A stretch of DNA of 50,596 nt, taken from NCBI GenBank assembly GCA_029252555.1, contig JAQXBF010000032.1, forward strand, positions 1 through 50,596, given 5' to 3'. Positions within the stretch are counted from its first letter, which is position 1. Each line of letters starts with the position of its first letter. This stretch comes from Porticoccaceae bacterium. Its GTDB lineage: Bacteria > Pseudomonadota > Gammaproteobacteria > Pseudomonadales > Porticoccaceae. Shown in pieces: positions 38,741 through 47,618 of the stretch. The position numbers were made by a program, and so were the translations under genes. The notes under the pieces were generated by a model. That model was not told the origin of the DNA. It ran no database searches and saw only the letters and a list, made by a program, of their open reading frames with translations.

Positions 38741-40099
38741 ATGACCGAGCATTTTGACTATGACCTGTTTGTAATTGGCGCTGGCTCTGGTGGCGTTCGC
38801 GCTGCTCGCATGGCGGCATCTAAAGGGAAAAAGGTGGCTGTGGCCGAAGAGCGTTATCTGGGCGGCACCTGCGTCAACGTGGGCTGTGTGCCCAAGAAGC
38901 TGTTTGTCTATGCCTCCCAGTTCCCGGAGTTGTTTCATGCCAGCGTCGGCTTTGGCTGGTCTGTGCCTCAGCAGCCTTCACTAGACTGGGCGACCCTTAG
39001 AGATAATAAAACCGCTGAGATTGAGCGGCTGAATAGCATCTATAACAACCTGATTGATAACAGCGGTGCTGATTTATATGATGGCCGCGCGACCATTGCT
39101 GGACCCCATCTGGTGTCGGTTAATGGCGAAACTTACACAACGCGCTCTATTCTGGTAGCGACGGGCGGCTGGCCTTATATTCCAAAGTTTCCCGGTAGTG
39201 AGCATGCGATTAGCTCTAATGAGATGTTCTTTCTTGATACGCTGCCGAAAACCGCGGTGGTGGTGGGCGGTGGCTATATTGCGGTTGAGTTTGCCGGTAT
39301 TTTGAATGGCTTGGGCGTAGACACCCATCTGCTGTATCGCGGCCCCCACTTGCTCAAGTCTTTTGATCGAGAGATGAGCCAAAAGGTGGTGGAGGGCATG
39401 CGCGCTAAAGGGGTGCATATTCATCTCAGCACTGAGGTCAATGAGATCACCAAGACCAATGATGGCCTGCAGGTAGCCTTGAGTAATGGCGAGAGCCTCA
39501 GCGCTGGGCTGGCTCTGTATGCCACGGGTCGTCAGGCCAATTCGGCTAATCTGGGGCTTGAGAATACCTCAGTGGTGATGGCAGGCAATGGCTCTATTGT
39601 GGTGGATGATCAGTTTTGTACTGCTGAGCCCAGTGTTTATGCACTGGGTGATGTCATTGATCGAGTACAGCTGACGCCAGTTGCCATTCAAGAGGCAATG
39701 GTACTGGTGGATCATCTGTTTGGTGGTGGTATTGCCAGCATTGACTACAGCGATATCCCGACAGCAGTGTTTTGCCAGCCGGAGCTGGGTACTGTTGGGT
39801 TGAGTGAAGAGCAGGCGCGGGCAGAATACACAGATGTGGCTGTTTATGTGTCTGACTTTAAGCCTATGTTGCAAACCCTGGGTGGCGGCTCTGACCGGAT
39901 TACCATGAAGTTGATTGTTGATAGCGACTCAGATGTTGTGGTGGGTTGCCATATGGTGGGTGATCATGCGGCGGAGATTATTCAGGGTATGGGCATTGCC
40001 TTGAAGGCTGGGGCGACTAAGGCGCATTTTGATGCGACGGTGGGTATTCATCCGTCGGCGGCTGAAGAGTTTGTGACTATGCGAGATAAAACTCGATAG
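38741..40099 (+). CDS. gor: Glutathione-disulfide reductase
   Basis: 452 aa flavoprotein that regenerates glutathione with NADPH. FAD motif GAGSGGVRAARMA is near 13, the redox disulfide GGTCVNVGCVPKK gives Cys44 and Cys49, and GGGYIAVEFAGILNGLG near 180 binds NADPH. The YRGPHLLKSFD segment holds the basic residues expected for NADP. The C-terminal catalytic His lies in VGIHPSAAEEFVTM (HPT is usual, HPS here). It starts 28 bp after cysG and is likely co-transcribed. A glutathione link with ggt upstream is possible. Confidence 0.93.
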   Translation: MTEHFDYDLFVIGAGSGGVRAARMAASKGKKVAVAEERYLGGTCVNVGCVPKKLFVYASQFPELFHASVGFGWSVPQQPSLDWATLRDNKTAEIERLNSIYNNLIDNSGADLYDGRATIAGPHLVSVNGETYTTRSILVATGGWPYIPKFPGSEHAISSNEMFFLDTLPKTAVVVGGGYIAVEFAGILNGLGVDTHLLYRGPHLLKSFDREMSQKVVEGMRAKGVHIHLSTEVNEITKTNDGLQVALSNGESLSAGLALYATGRQANSANLGLENTSVVMAGNGSIVVDDQFCTAEPSVYALGDVIDRVQLTPVAIQEAMVLVDHLFGGGIASIDYSDIPTAVFCQPELGTVGLSEEQARAEYTDVAVYVSDFKPMLQTLGGGSDRITMKLIVDSDSDVVVGCHMVGDHAAEIIQGMGIALKAGATKAHFDATVGIHPSAAEEFVTMRDKTR

Positions 40100-40218
40100 T
40101 TGTTTAATATCAATAATTTATGCTGCTTATTTAAATTAGATTATGAATATGGAACATTGGTGGTTGGTGCTGGGTTCTTGAGGTCCTCTGCTATGCTCAT
40201 GGTTACACAAACCAAACT

Positions 40219-40254
40219 GTCACCCTGAAGGAGCAAGGCGACCGAAGGGTCTCC
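40219..40254 (+). repeat. Dispersed REP-like element, longer variant
   Basis: GTCACCCTGAAGGAGCAAGG, then CGACCGAAGGGTCTCC, between gor and tetR. ACCCT (40222-40226) pairs with AGGGT (40246-40250), replacing the ATCCT/AGGAT arms of the 37213 copy. Confidence 0.5.
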
Positions 40255-40271
40255 AGCCGCAACAACCGAAC

Positions 40272-40901
40272 TCAAAACTGACTCTTAGCCCGCTCTAGCA
40301 ATGAGAGATTCAAAAACTTCAGCTCACTCAGCGTTTTCTCTGCATCTGCTTTATTCTGATTAAGCGCTACAATAATCAATGTATGACTTAACTCAAGGTA
40401 GGTGCGCCCCAAGCGTGCCAGCTCGTGAGCTTTATTGCTTATATCCATGCGCTTAAACATACGCGCCATAGAGGTGATAATCAGTTCATCATGAATCAGA
40501 TCTAGCTCTTTTAGCTCCGGCACCCCATACATAGCCTGTACCAGAGGCAATAAACCCTGCTGATTGGTGTACACCGCCAGCATGCGCTCGGCGCTGCTCT
40601 CTACAAATCGTTTGACGCTATAACTCTCAACAGGCTCGGCTTCCAGCACCTGTAACGCCACGTCCATCTCACCCACCCATTGCTCTGCCAACGCATACAT
40701 AATGGCGTACTTATTGGGGAAATAATGGTACAGCGTGCCCACAGATACACCGGCCCGCTTAGCGACAAGGATGGTGGTGAGATCATCCTGACCCACTTCT
40801 TCAAGCAGCTCGGCCGTAACACCCAGTATTAGATTGCGGCGCTCTTGAGCGCGCTTTTGTACGGGCTGAGTTCTTGGCTCGGTCTTGCGTAAGCTGTTCA
40901 T
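40272..40901 (-). CDS. TetR-family transcriptional regulator
   Basis: 209 aa. The N-terminal helix-turn-helix spans about residues 18-65 (RNLILGVTAELLEEVG, then AKRAGVSVGTLYHYFPNKYA), a textbook TetR DNA-binding domain. The C-terminal helical domain has no recognisable ligand signature. Its start codon overlaps the puuB stop by 1 base (TAATG), so it is co-translated with the oxidase. It most likely controls the puuB/puuA promoter region, which carries a large symmetric operator candidate at 42201-42244. Confidence 0.88.
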   Translation of the reverse strand: MNSLRKTEPRTQPVQKRAQERRNLILGVTAELLEEVGQDDLTTILVAKRAGVSVGTLYHYFPNKYAIMYALAEQWVGEMDVALQVLEAEPVESYSVKRFVESSAERMLAVYTNQQGLLPLVQAMYGVPELKELDLIHDELIITSMARMFKRMDISNKAHELARLGRTYLELSHTLIIVALNQNKADAEKTLSELKFLNLSLLERAKSQF

Positions 40902-42193
40902 TAGAATCTATCCCTGAGTGCGTAATAGAGCATACCGGCGACCATTCCTGGCCAGCGAAGCAGTGTACCACCGGGAAACTTGGTGGTGGGCAGGCCTGAG
41001 ATTAAATCGAAGCGCTCTAACTTGCCACTAATCGCTTCGGCAACAAGCTTGCCAGCAAAGGTAGCCGTGGGCACGCCGTGGCCAGAGTAACCCTGCATAT
41101 ACCATATATTTTCCTGCAAACGACCAAAGTGCGGCAGGCGGTTAAGGGTGATGGCCAGGGTGCCGCCCCAGCCGTGATCGATCCTGGTATTGGTCAGCTG
41201 TGGGTACACTTCAAGCATATAGCGCTGCACAAACCTCTTAATATCTAAAGGGAAGCCACGGCGATAGTTCTCTCCACCCCCAAATACCAAGCGGTTATCC
41301 CCAGAGAGCTTCCAATAGTTAATTACAAAGCGGCTGTCGGCCATGGCGGTGTCCATGGGAATAATCTCTCGAGCTTGCTCGTCTGACAGGGGTTCGGTGG
41401 CCAGCACAAAGTTATTAATGGGCATAATATAGCCGTTAATCTTCGGCTCGAGCCTTTCGATATAGCCATTGCAAGCCAGTATCAACTCTGTGGCAGTTAC
41501 CCGGCCCTGGCTGGTCTTGATCACGACGGGTGAGCCTGCGTAGGAGGTGACACGGGAGTTTTCGTAAATCTGCACACCTGCTTTGGCGGCGGCCTCAGCT
41601 AAACCCAGCGCAAAGTTAAGCGGGTGGATGTGTTTTGAGGCGGTATCCAGCACAGCACCATGATAGGCCTCGCTGCCAATAACCTCTGAAAGCCGGTTTT
41701 TGGGGATATATTCCAGCTGGTCATAGCCGTAGCGGTCGTGGAGGAAAGCAACTTCTTCCTCCATGTCAACACAGTATTTTGCTTTGTGGGCAAAGTGCAC
41801 ACCCCCATGCTTTAGATCACATTTAATGCGGTGCCTTTCAATGAGGCCTTTAACGGTGTCAACGGCCTCAAGCCCCATAGACCAAAGGGTGCTGGCAATC
41901 TCATGGCCAAATTTATCCTCCAAATAGTACTGGTCCTGGCGCTGGCCTATGCCCACATGGCCGCCATTGCGACCAGAGGCACCAAAAGCAACGGTTTCAG
42001 CTTCGACCACAATCACGCTATAGCCTTTTTCCACTAAATGCAGGGCAGAGGAGAGGCCAGTGTAGCCAGCGCCGACAATGCAGATATCGGCGACGTGCTC
42101 CCCCTCTAATACAGGGAAAGCCAGGGTTTTGTTTGTACTTGCCTGATAGTAAGAGCTCACATTATTCTCGGCGTGGGATTGAAAGATTGACAT
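40901..42193 (-). CDS. puuB: FAD-dependent amine oxidoreductase, gamma-glutamylputrescine oxidase type
   Basis: 430 aa from ATG 42193 (MSIFQSHAENNVSSYYQAS); an upstream TTG at 42241 would place the start inside the operator. It is a DAO-family flavoenzyme: the FAD motif ADICIVGAGYTGLSSALHL is near 35-53 and AFGASGRNGGHVGIGQRQD near 68. It is close to E. coli PuuB (426 aa) in length and motif layout. PuuB oxidises gamma-glutamylputrescine to an aldehyde with H2O2. Divergent puuA-like gene and downstream tetR support this; other gamma-glutamylated amines are possible. Confidence 0.82.
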   Translation of the reverse strand: MSIFQSHAENNVSSYYQASTNKTLAFPVLEGEHVADICIVGAGYTGLSSALHLVEKGYSVIVVEAETVAFGASGRNGGHVGIGQRQDQYYLEDKFGHEIASTLWSMGLEAVDTVKGLIERHRIKCDLKHGGVHFAHKAKYCVDMEEEVAFLHDRYGYDQLEYIPKNRLSEVIGSEAYHGAVLDTASKHIHPLNFALGLAEAAAKAGVQIYENSRVTSYAGSPVVIKTSQGRVTATELILACNGYIERLEPKINGYIMPINNFVLATEPLSDEQAREIIPMDTAMADSRFVINYWKLSGDNRLVFGGGENYRRGFPLDIKRFVQRYMLEVYPQLTNTRIDHGWGGTLAITLNRLPHFGRLQENIWYMQGYSGHGVPTATFAGKLVAEAISGKLERFDLISGLPTTKFPGGTLLRWPGMVAGMLYYALRDRF

Positions 42194-42200
42194 TATCATC

Positions 42201-42244
42201 TTTTCGAATAATAATTCAATATTAATTGAACAATTATTCAAAAA
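42201..42244. promoter_or_regulatory. 44-bp quasi-palindromic operator between puuB and puuA
   Basis: Centred at 42222.5, 17 of 22 position pairs are complementary. From the outside in: TTTT/AAAA (42201-04 and 42241-44), GAATAAT/ATTATTC (42206-12 and 42233-39), TTCAAT/ATTGAA (42215-20 and 42225-30). It fills almost half of the 96-bp divergent gap. TetR proteins often bind such sites, and a tetR gene lies in the same operon. Confidence 0.65.
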
Positions 42245-42289
42245 TTAGCTTTAGTTAACCGCTACTTAACGACAAACACCAGGTGCCCC

Positions 42290-43633
42290 ATGCAGTCGCA
42301 ACAGGAAATAGAGAACTGGCTTAAGGAAAACAAAATCACAGAGGTTGAGTGCTTAGTACCAGATATGACTGGCAATGCCCGGGGTAAATTTATCCCTGCC
42401 AAGAAGTTCCTTAAGGAAGACAGCCGCTTACCTGAGGGCATACTGGCCCAGACGGTCACTGGTGAGTTCTCTGATGATTACTGGGATCTACTGGGTACCA
42501 TTGATGGCGATATGCTCCTGGAGCCAGACCCCTCCACTGCGCGCAATGTGCCCTGGGCCAATGAATCTACGGGCCAAATTATTCACGATTGCTATACCAA
42601 AGAGGGTAAACCCCACCCATTTAGCACCAGAGCAGTGCTTAAGCATATTCTCGAGCTCTATGAAAAAGAGGGGCTAACGCCTGTTATTGCCCCCGAGATG
42701 GAGTTCTATCTGGTTGAAAAGAATATCAATCCGGATATGGCGTTAAAGCCACCGGTAGGGCGCTCGGGCAGACCAGAAACCGCTCGTCAATCCTATAGCA
42801 TTGATGCGGCTAATGAATTTGAGCCCTTTGTTGAGGATATGTACGCCTATGGTGAAGCCATGGGGCTGGATATCGACACGCTGATCCATGAGTCTGGTGC
42901 CGCTCAACTTGAGGTGAACTTTATCCATGGTGACCCGCTAGACTTGGCCGATCAGGTGTTCACCTTTAAGCGCATGGTGCGTGAAGTAGCGCTAAAGCAC
43001 AATATTTATGCCACTTTTATGGCCAAGCCTATGGCTTCGGAGCCAGGCTCGGCTAAGCATATCCATCAGAGCATACTGTCTGCGGCCGATGGCACAAATA
43101 TCTTTGCTACCCCCGAGGGTGAGTATAGTCAAGCGTTTTACCACTACCTTGGCGGCATGCAAAAATATACGCCTTATGTGATGAGTTTCTTTGCCCCCAA
43201 CGTAAACTCCTATCGGCGCTTTACTCGAGAGGTATCTGCACCCATTAATCTGCACTGGGGTTTTGATAACCGCACCACAGGGCTGCGAGTGCCAGACGCA
43301 AACCCCAAGAACTATCGTATTGAAAATCGCTTTCCCGGTGCCGATGTAAACCCTTATCTGTCTATTGCGGCAACCTTGGCCTGTGGCTATCTTGGTATGA
43401 AAAACAAGATCGAGCCCTCAGAGGCCTACGAAGGCAATGCCTACGAAGAAGAGCTGGCGTTGCCCAGAACTCTTGAAGAGGCCCTGCGTGGCCTGCAGGA
43501 AGATCCGGATATTATTGAGCTGTTTGGCGAAACCTTTATCCAGCTTTACACCTCGATAAAGCTGGTGGAGTTCGAAGAGTTTAATCATGTTATTTCATCC
43601 TGGGAAAGAGAGCACCTGCTGCTTAACGTCTAA
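42290..43633 (+). CDS. puuA: Glutamine synthetase-family gamma-glutamylpolyamine synthetase (PuuA-like)
   Basis: 447 aa glutamine-synthetase fold. VPDMTGNARGKFIPAKK near 24 is typical of the PuuA/GlnA-like branch. Metal ligands are in PEMEFYLVEK near 136 and ESGAAQLEVNF near 203; GSAKHIHQSIL, RRFTREVSAPIN, DNRTTGLRVP and IENRFPGADVNPYL complete the active site. No adenylylation-type Tyr loop was found. It would ligate glutamate to putrescine or another amine. AGGTG lies 5 nt before the ATG. It is divergent from puuB over the symmetric operator. Confidence 0.85.
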   Translation: MQSQQEIENWLKENKITEVECLVPDMTGNARGKFIPAKKFLKEDSRLPEGILAQTVTGEFSDDYWDLLGTIDGDMLLEPDPSTARNVPWANESTGQIIHDCYTKEGKPHPFSTRAVLKHILELYEKEGLTPVIAPEMEFYLVEKNINPDMALKPPVGRSGRPETARQSYSIDAANEFEPFVEDMYAYGEAMGLDIDTLIHESGAAQLEVNFIHGDPLDLADQVFTFKRMVREVALKHNIYATFMAKPMASEPGSAKHIHQSILSAADGTNIFATPEGEYSQAFYHYLGGMQKYTPYVMSFFAPNVNSYRRFTREVSAPINLHWGFDNRTTGLRVPDANPKNYRIENRFPGADVNPYLSIAATLACGYLGMKNKIEPSEAYEGNAYEEELALPRTLEEALRGLQEDPDIIELFGETFIQLYTSIKLVEFEEFNHVISSWEREHLLLNV

Positions 43634-43648
43634 CCCTGCACTAGGTTA

Positions 43649-43683
43649 CAAAGGCTCTGTTTACGCATAGAATAGGGCCTTTG
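43649..43683 (+). terminator. Weak hairpin after puuA
   Basis: CAAAGGC (43649-43655) pairs with GCCTTTG (43677-43683) across a 21-nt loop. There is no real T-run, so at best it is a partial terminator or mRNA-end structure before the cytochrome gene. Confidence 0.25.
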
Positions 43684-43708
43684 AACCATCCTATAAGCCC
43701 CATTGCCT

Positions 43709-45970
43709 GTGCGTCTTTTTCTGCCCGTTTTACTACATTGTTTGCTGATGCTGGCGACTAACAGTTTTGGCGCTAACTATATTGGCTCCCAGCAGTGCGC
43801 CGGTTGTCACCGGCAAGCGTTCGAGGACTGGCAGGGCTCTCATCATGACTGGGCCATGAAGCCCGCAACCCCAGAGACAGTCTTGGGCAATTTTAATAAT
43901 GCCAGCCTTAATCACCATGGGGTGATATCAACCTTCACCCGTAAAAACGGCCAATATGTCGTGAATACCCAGGGCGCGGATGGTGAGTATCGTGACTTTA
44001 CTGTCGATTACACCTTTGGTGTGGAGCCTCTGCAGCAATATTTAATTAGCTTTCCCGACGGACGAATGCAGGCAATGACATTAGCCTGGGATAGTCGCCC
44101 AAAAGGGCAGGGGGGACAGCGCTGGTACCAGCTTATGCCCGACGATCTGGGTGAGCCCGGTGATAGCCTGCACTGGACCGGTGCCTATTACAACTGGAAT
44201 AGCCGCTGTGCTGACTGCCATTCAACTGGCCTTGAGAAAAACTATTCCATGGCCACAGATACCTATGACACGGACTGGTCTGAGGTCAATGTTGCCTGTG
44301 AAGCCTGTCATGGGCCGGGGGCAGACCATGCCCAATGGGCTAAGTCATTTGCCAAGGGCACTGATAATGGCCTGTCAGTACAATACTCCAAACCATTAAA
44401 TTGGGTGATAGCCGAGGGAGCCAATTTCGCAAACCCAGTTGGTGACCCCCATGATAGTGCGACCACTGAGATAGAATCCTGTGCTGGCTGCCATTCTCTG
44501 CGCGCTAAAATAACCGACGACCCCATCAACAAGCATCAGACAGATAAAAGGTTTCTCGATCACTACCAACTGCAGATTCTGGAGCACGGCCTATATCATG
44601 CGGATGGGCAGATACAGGATGAGGTGTACGTGTACGGCTCATTTGTGCAGAGTAAAATGCATCAGAGGGGTGTGGCATGCAGTAACTGCCACAACCCGCA
44701 CAGCCTTGAGTTGAAGGCTGAGGGCAACGAGCTCTGCGCTGGCTGCCATGCATCCCAGACTTACAATACACCCAGCCACCATTTTCACCAAGATACGGAT
44801 AGCACTGGCGCTCAATGCGTGAATTGCCATATGCCGGCTACCGTTTACATGGGTGTTGATGCCCGTCGAGACCACAGCATGCGCGTGCCGCGCCCAGATA
44901 TTACCGCCAAAATTGGCGCACCCAATGCCTGCAATGTGTGCCACACAGATAAAACCGTCGATTGGTCAGTATCGGCGATTCAGGGTTGGCTTAAGGGCAA
45001 AACCCGCGAGCCTGAACCGGCCGCTGGGTCAATTTACGCCGCACGAACTAACCAACCTAACGCCAACCAGCAGTTAATTGAGCTAGCCAATAACCCCAGT
45101 ATAAATACTATGGCTCGCAGCACAGCTTTAGGGCTGCTTGCGAGCTATCCCAATAGGCTCAGTTACGACGCTGCCCGGCAGCAGTTAAGCCATAAAGATG
45201 CGCTGGTGCGCATGGGAGCTTTACAGGCTCTGGCATTGTTACCCCTAGAACAGCGCTGGCAGGATATTTCACCCTTATTAGATGACCCTGTCCGGTCTGT
45301 GCGGCTTCAGGCTACAAGGTTATTAATAGGTATCAAAGGGATTAGCCCTGTACAGCAAGAGCTGATAAATCGGCGCGCTAAAAGCTATATTAAAGCCTTG
45401 CGGGTCAGTGCAGATATGCCCAATGGCCAGCTTAATTTGGCAACTGCCTATATCGCTTTAGGGCAGGTTAAAAACGCAGAAAAGGCTTACCGGCATGCAT
45501 TGCAGCTCGACTCTAAATCCATTGCCGCCCGGTTAAACCTTGCAGATCTCTACCGCGCTCAGGGGCAAGAGCAAAAAGCTATTTTGCAACTGCAGCAAGC
45601 ACAGGCCATAAGCCCTAATGATGCGACGGTGCTGTATAGTCTTGGGTTAGCGCAGATTCGCAGCAAACAAAATGCTCAGGCACTGCTAAGCCTCAAGCGA
45701 GCCTCTAAATTAGCACCTAATAATAGCCGTTACAGCTATGTCTATGGTCTGGCACTCAATGGACAGGGCAGGGGGATAGAGGCAGTAGAGGTGATGGCTG
45801 ACGCCCTAAGTCGAGACAAACGGAACAGAGACCTGTTGATTGCTTTGACCACTATTAATAGAGATTTGGGTAGATTAAAAAATGCCCGAGGCTTTGCTGA
45901 GCAACTAGTGTTAGCATTCCCCCAAGACTCTGGAGCAGCTATGCTCCGTGATTCCATAAAAGAACAATAA
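43709..45970 (+). CDS. Octaheme c-type cytochrome fused to HEAT and TPR repeats
   Basis: 753 aa from GTG 43709 (MRLFLPVLLHCLLMLATNSF, a signal peptide); no ATG fits, and TTG 43703 is the alternative. Eight CxxCH haem sites follow in the first 420 residues: CAGCH, CADCH, CEACH, CAGCH, CSNCH, CAGCH, CVNCH, CNVCH. Next comes a HEAT-like stretch (HKDALVRMGALQALALL, then DPVRSVRLQATRLL), then about five TPR units (LNLATAYIALGQVKNAEKAY; LNLADLYRAQGQEQKAI; LYSLGLAQIRSKQNAQALL). It must act in the periplasm. The electron donor and acceptor are unknown. I recognise the architecture, not a named enzyme. Confidence 0.88.
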   Translation: MRLFLPVLLHCLLMLATNSFGANYIGSQQCAGCHRQAFEDWQGSHHDWAMKPATPETVLGNFNNASLNHHGVISTFTRKNGQYVVNTQGADGEYRDFTVDYTFGVEPLQQYLISFPDGRMQAMTLAWDSRPKGQGGQRWYQLMPDDLGEPGDSLHWTGAYYNWNSRCADCHSTGLEKNYSMATDTYDTDWSEVNVACEACHGPGADHAQWAKSFAKGTDNGLSVQYSKPLNWVIAEGANFANPVGDPHDSATTEIESCAGCHSLRAKITDDPINKHQTDKRFLDHYQLQILEHGLYHADGQIQDEVYVYGSFVQSKMHQRGVACSNCHNPHSLELKAEGNELCAGCHASQTYNTPSHHFHQDTDSTGAQCVNCHMPATVYMGVDARRDHSMRVPRPDITAKIGAPNACNVCHTDKTVDWSVSAIQGWLKGKTREPEPAAGSIYAARTNQPNANQQLIELANNPSINTMARSTALGLLASYPNRLSYDAARQQLSHKDALVRMGALQALALLPLEQRWQDISPLLDDPVRSVRLQATRLLIGIKGISPVQQELINRRAKSYIKALRVSADMPNGQLNLATAYIALGQVKNAEKAYRHALQLDSKSIAARLNLADLYRAQGQEQKAILQLQQAQAISPNDATVLYSLGLAQIRSKQNAQALLSLKRASKLAPNNSRYSYVYGLALNGQGRGIEAVEVMADALSRDKRNRDLLIALTTINRDLGRLKNARGFAEQLVLAFPQDSGAAMLRDSIKEQ

Positions 45971-45992
45971 CAAGCGCGATCGAGAGCAGATA

Positions 45993-46814
45993 ATGAACGT
46001 AAAACTCATAGCTGGTGCCCTGGGGGCGGAAATTAGTGATATAGATTTAACTGGTGAAGTCAGCGCAGATGACTACCAGGCTATTAGAGCTCTGTTAGTT
46101 GAGCATGAGGTTATATTCTTTCGCAACCAAAATGTATCTCCAGCCCAGCAGCATGCGCTGGCCTCTTCTTTTGGCCCACTTCAAACTCACCCTGCTTACG
46201 CAACCGTGCCAGGTTTTCCAGAAATTACTATTCTCGAAAGCACTGCCGACAAGCCGAGCAAAATAGAATGCTGGCATAGTGATATGACATTTCGCCAGCA
46301 CCCGCCGATGGGAACCGTGCTGCGTTCAAAGGTTATTCCCGAGAAGGGCGGTGACACCATGTGGTCTAGCATGACATCGGCCTATGATGGTTTGTCATCA
46401 CGGATGCAGGCTTTTCTGAATGATTTAAATGCCGGCCATGATTTTTCTTATGGTTTTAAAGAGAGTTTAGCTGAAGAGGGCGGCCGTGAAAGATTGGCCA
46501 GTGCCGTCGCCGATAACCCACCAGTGATTCACCCGGTAATTCGAACCCACCCTGAGAGCGGCAAAAAAATTATTTTTGTAAACCCTCTATTCACCACTCA
46601 TATTATCGGTCTGCCAGCAGATGAAAGCCGCGCAATATTGCAATTTTTATATCAGCACAATACTACTCTGGAATTTACCTGCCGCTTTGGTTGGGACGTT
46701 GACTGCATTGCTATCTGGGATAATCGCAGTACCCAGCACAAGCCGATCAACGATTACTTCCCGGCCTACCGCAGCCTGGAGAGAATTGTGATTGATGGTG
46801 ATAAGCCTTTCTAG
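45993..46814 (+). CDS. TauD/TfdA-family 2-oxoglutarate dioxygenase
   Basis: 273 aa. Fe(II) ligands are His95 and Asp97 in CWHSDMTF and His249 in STQHKPINDY; the 2-oxoglutarate-binding Arg is Arg264 in YRSLERIVIDGDKPF (Arg260 nearby). Overall sequence resembles taurine dioxygenase (IFFRNQNVSPAQQHALASSFG; TMWSSMTSAYDGLS). No taurine transporter (tauABC) is nearby, so the substrate may differ. It begins 22 bp after the cytochrome gene, on the same strand, and is convergent with the amidotransferase. Confidence 0.88.
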   Translation: MNVKLIAGALGAEISDIDLTGEVSADDYQAIRALLVEHEVIFFRNQNVSPAQQHALASSFGPLQTHPAYATVPGFPEITILESTADKPSKIECWHSDMTFRQHPPMGTVLRSKVIPEKGGDTMWSSMTSAYDGLSSRMQAFLNDLNAGHDFSYGFKESLAEEGGRERLASAVADNPPVIHPVIRTHPESGKKIIFVNPLFTTHIIGLPADESRAILQFLYQHNTTLEFTCRFGWDVDCIAIWDNRSTQHKPINDYFPAYRSLERIVIDGDKPF

Positions 46815-46884
46815 AGCCGCATAAGAATCGCTAGTCGCTTTTCTCCATTAGGCTGTCAGTTTATTCAGGCAGGCATTTAAGCTC

Positions 46885-47604
46885 TTAAGCCAAACAAAAA
46901 TCGATAATTATTTTACCCACCAGGGTCTGATCAGCAGTCTCTTGGATAGACGCCATCGCATTTTTGTACGTATCGGCCGGGTAAGCTTGGCGCCTCAGTT
47001 GATAAAGAGCTCTGGTATATTCCGGAAAGAACTCCGGGTGCCCTTGAAAGGTCAATATATGCTCACCCAGAGAGGTGGCGGCAATAGGGCAGTTGTCTGT
47101 TGAAGCCAGAATAACTGAGCCTGGCACCGGCTTTATAACCTGATCCTGATGGCTATAAATCAGTTTAAAGGGTTGGTCAGCCAGCAGGTTCTTCCCTGGG
47201 GCAGGGTTAGGGCTGGCTTCCTTAACACCAAGAGACCAGCCCACTGCTGCCAAACCCGCTTCGCCACCCAAGGCATGGGCTACCATCTGATGGCCAAAAC
47301 AAATTCCAATAAATTTCTTCTTGTGGCTGTGTATGCTTTTTACAAACTCGGCGAGCTGAGTTACCCAAGGCGTGTCCTCATAAACGCTGCTCTTGCTGCC
47401 AGTCATAATATAGGCATCAACTTCATCAATATCTTCTGGGTAAATACCAAGGTTCACCGCATAGGTGACAAACTCTAGCTGTAGTTGCTGATTGCTGTTA
47501 GCCGCCAACAGTAGCTGCTGAAACATCTCTGGATATTCCCCATAGCCTTCGGCCAGCGGGGGCAGAACATTATCTGCCTGTAAAATCCCTATTTTTAATT
47601 TCAC
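46885..47604 (-). CDS. Class I glutamine amidotransferase (GMP-synthase-like domain)
   Basis: 239 aa, a stand-alone GATase1 domain. The triad is complete: nucleophile Cys102 in GICFGHQMVAHAL, His189 and Glu191 in FQGHPEFFPEY. Such proteins (COG0518 type) hydrolyse gamma-glutamyl bonds. With a PuuA-like ligase about 3 kb away, release of glutamate from a gamma-glutamyl intermediate is a plausible role, but PuuD itself belongs to a different GATase subfamily. AGGTGA precedes the ATG. It lies 14 bp downstream of the symporter gene and shares its transcript. Confidence 0.85.
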   Translation of the reverse strand: MKLKIGILQADNVLPPLAEGYGEYPEMFQQLLLAANSNQQLQLEFVTYAVNLGIYPEDIDEVDAYIMTGSKSSVYEDTPWVTQLAEFVKSIHSHKKKFIGICFGHQMVAHALGGEAGLAAVGWSLGVKEASPNPAPGKNLLADQPFKLIYSHQDQVIKPVPGSVILASTDNCPIAATSLGEHILTFQGHPEFFPEYTRALYQLRRQAYPADTYKNAMASIQETADQTLVGKIIIDFCLA

Positions 47605-47618
47605 CTGTTGTTTTACCC

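Noticed and set aside
46885-47604. Calling the amidotransferase PuuD
   Set aside because: The nucleophile motif GICFGHQ is that of COG0518/GMP-synthase-type domains, not the peptidase C26 family of PuuD.
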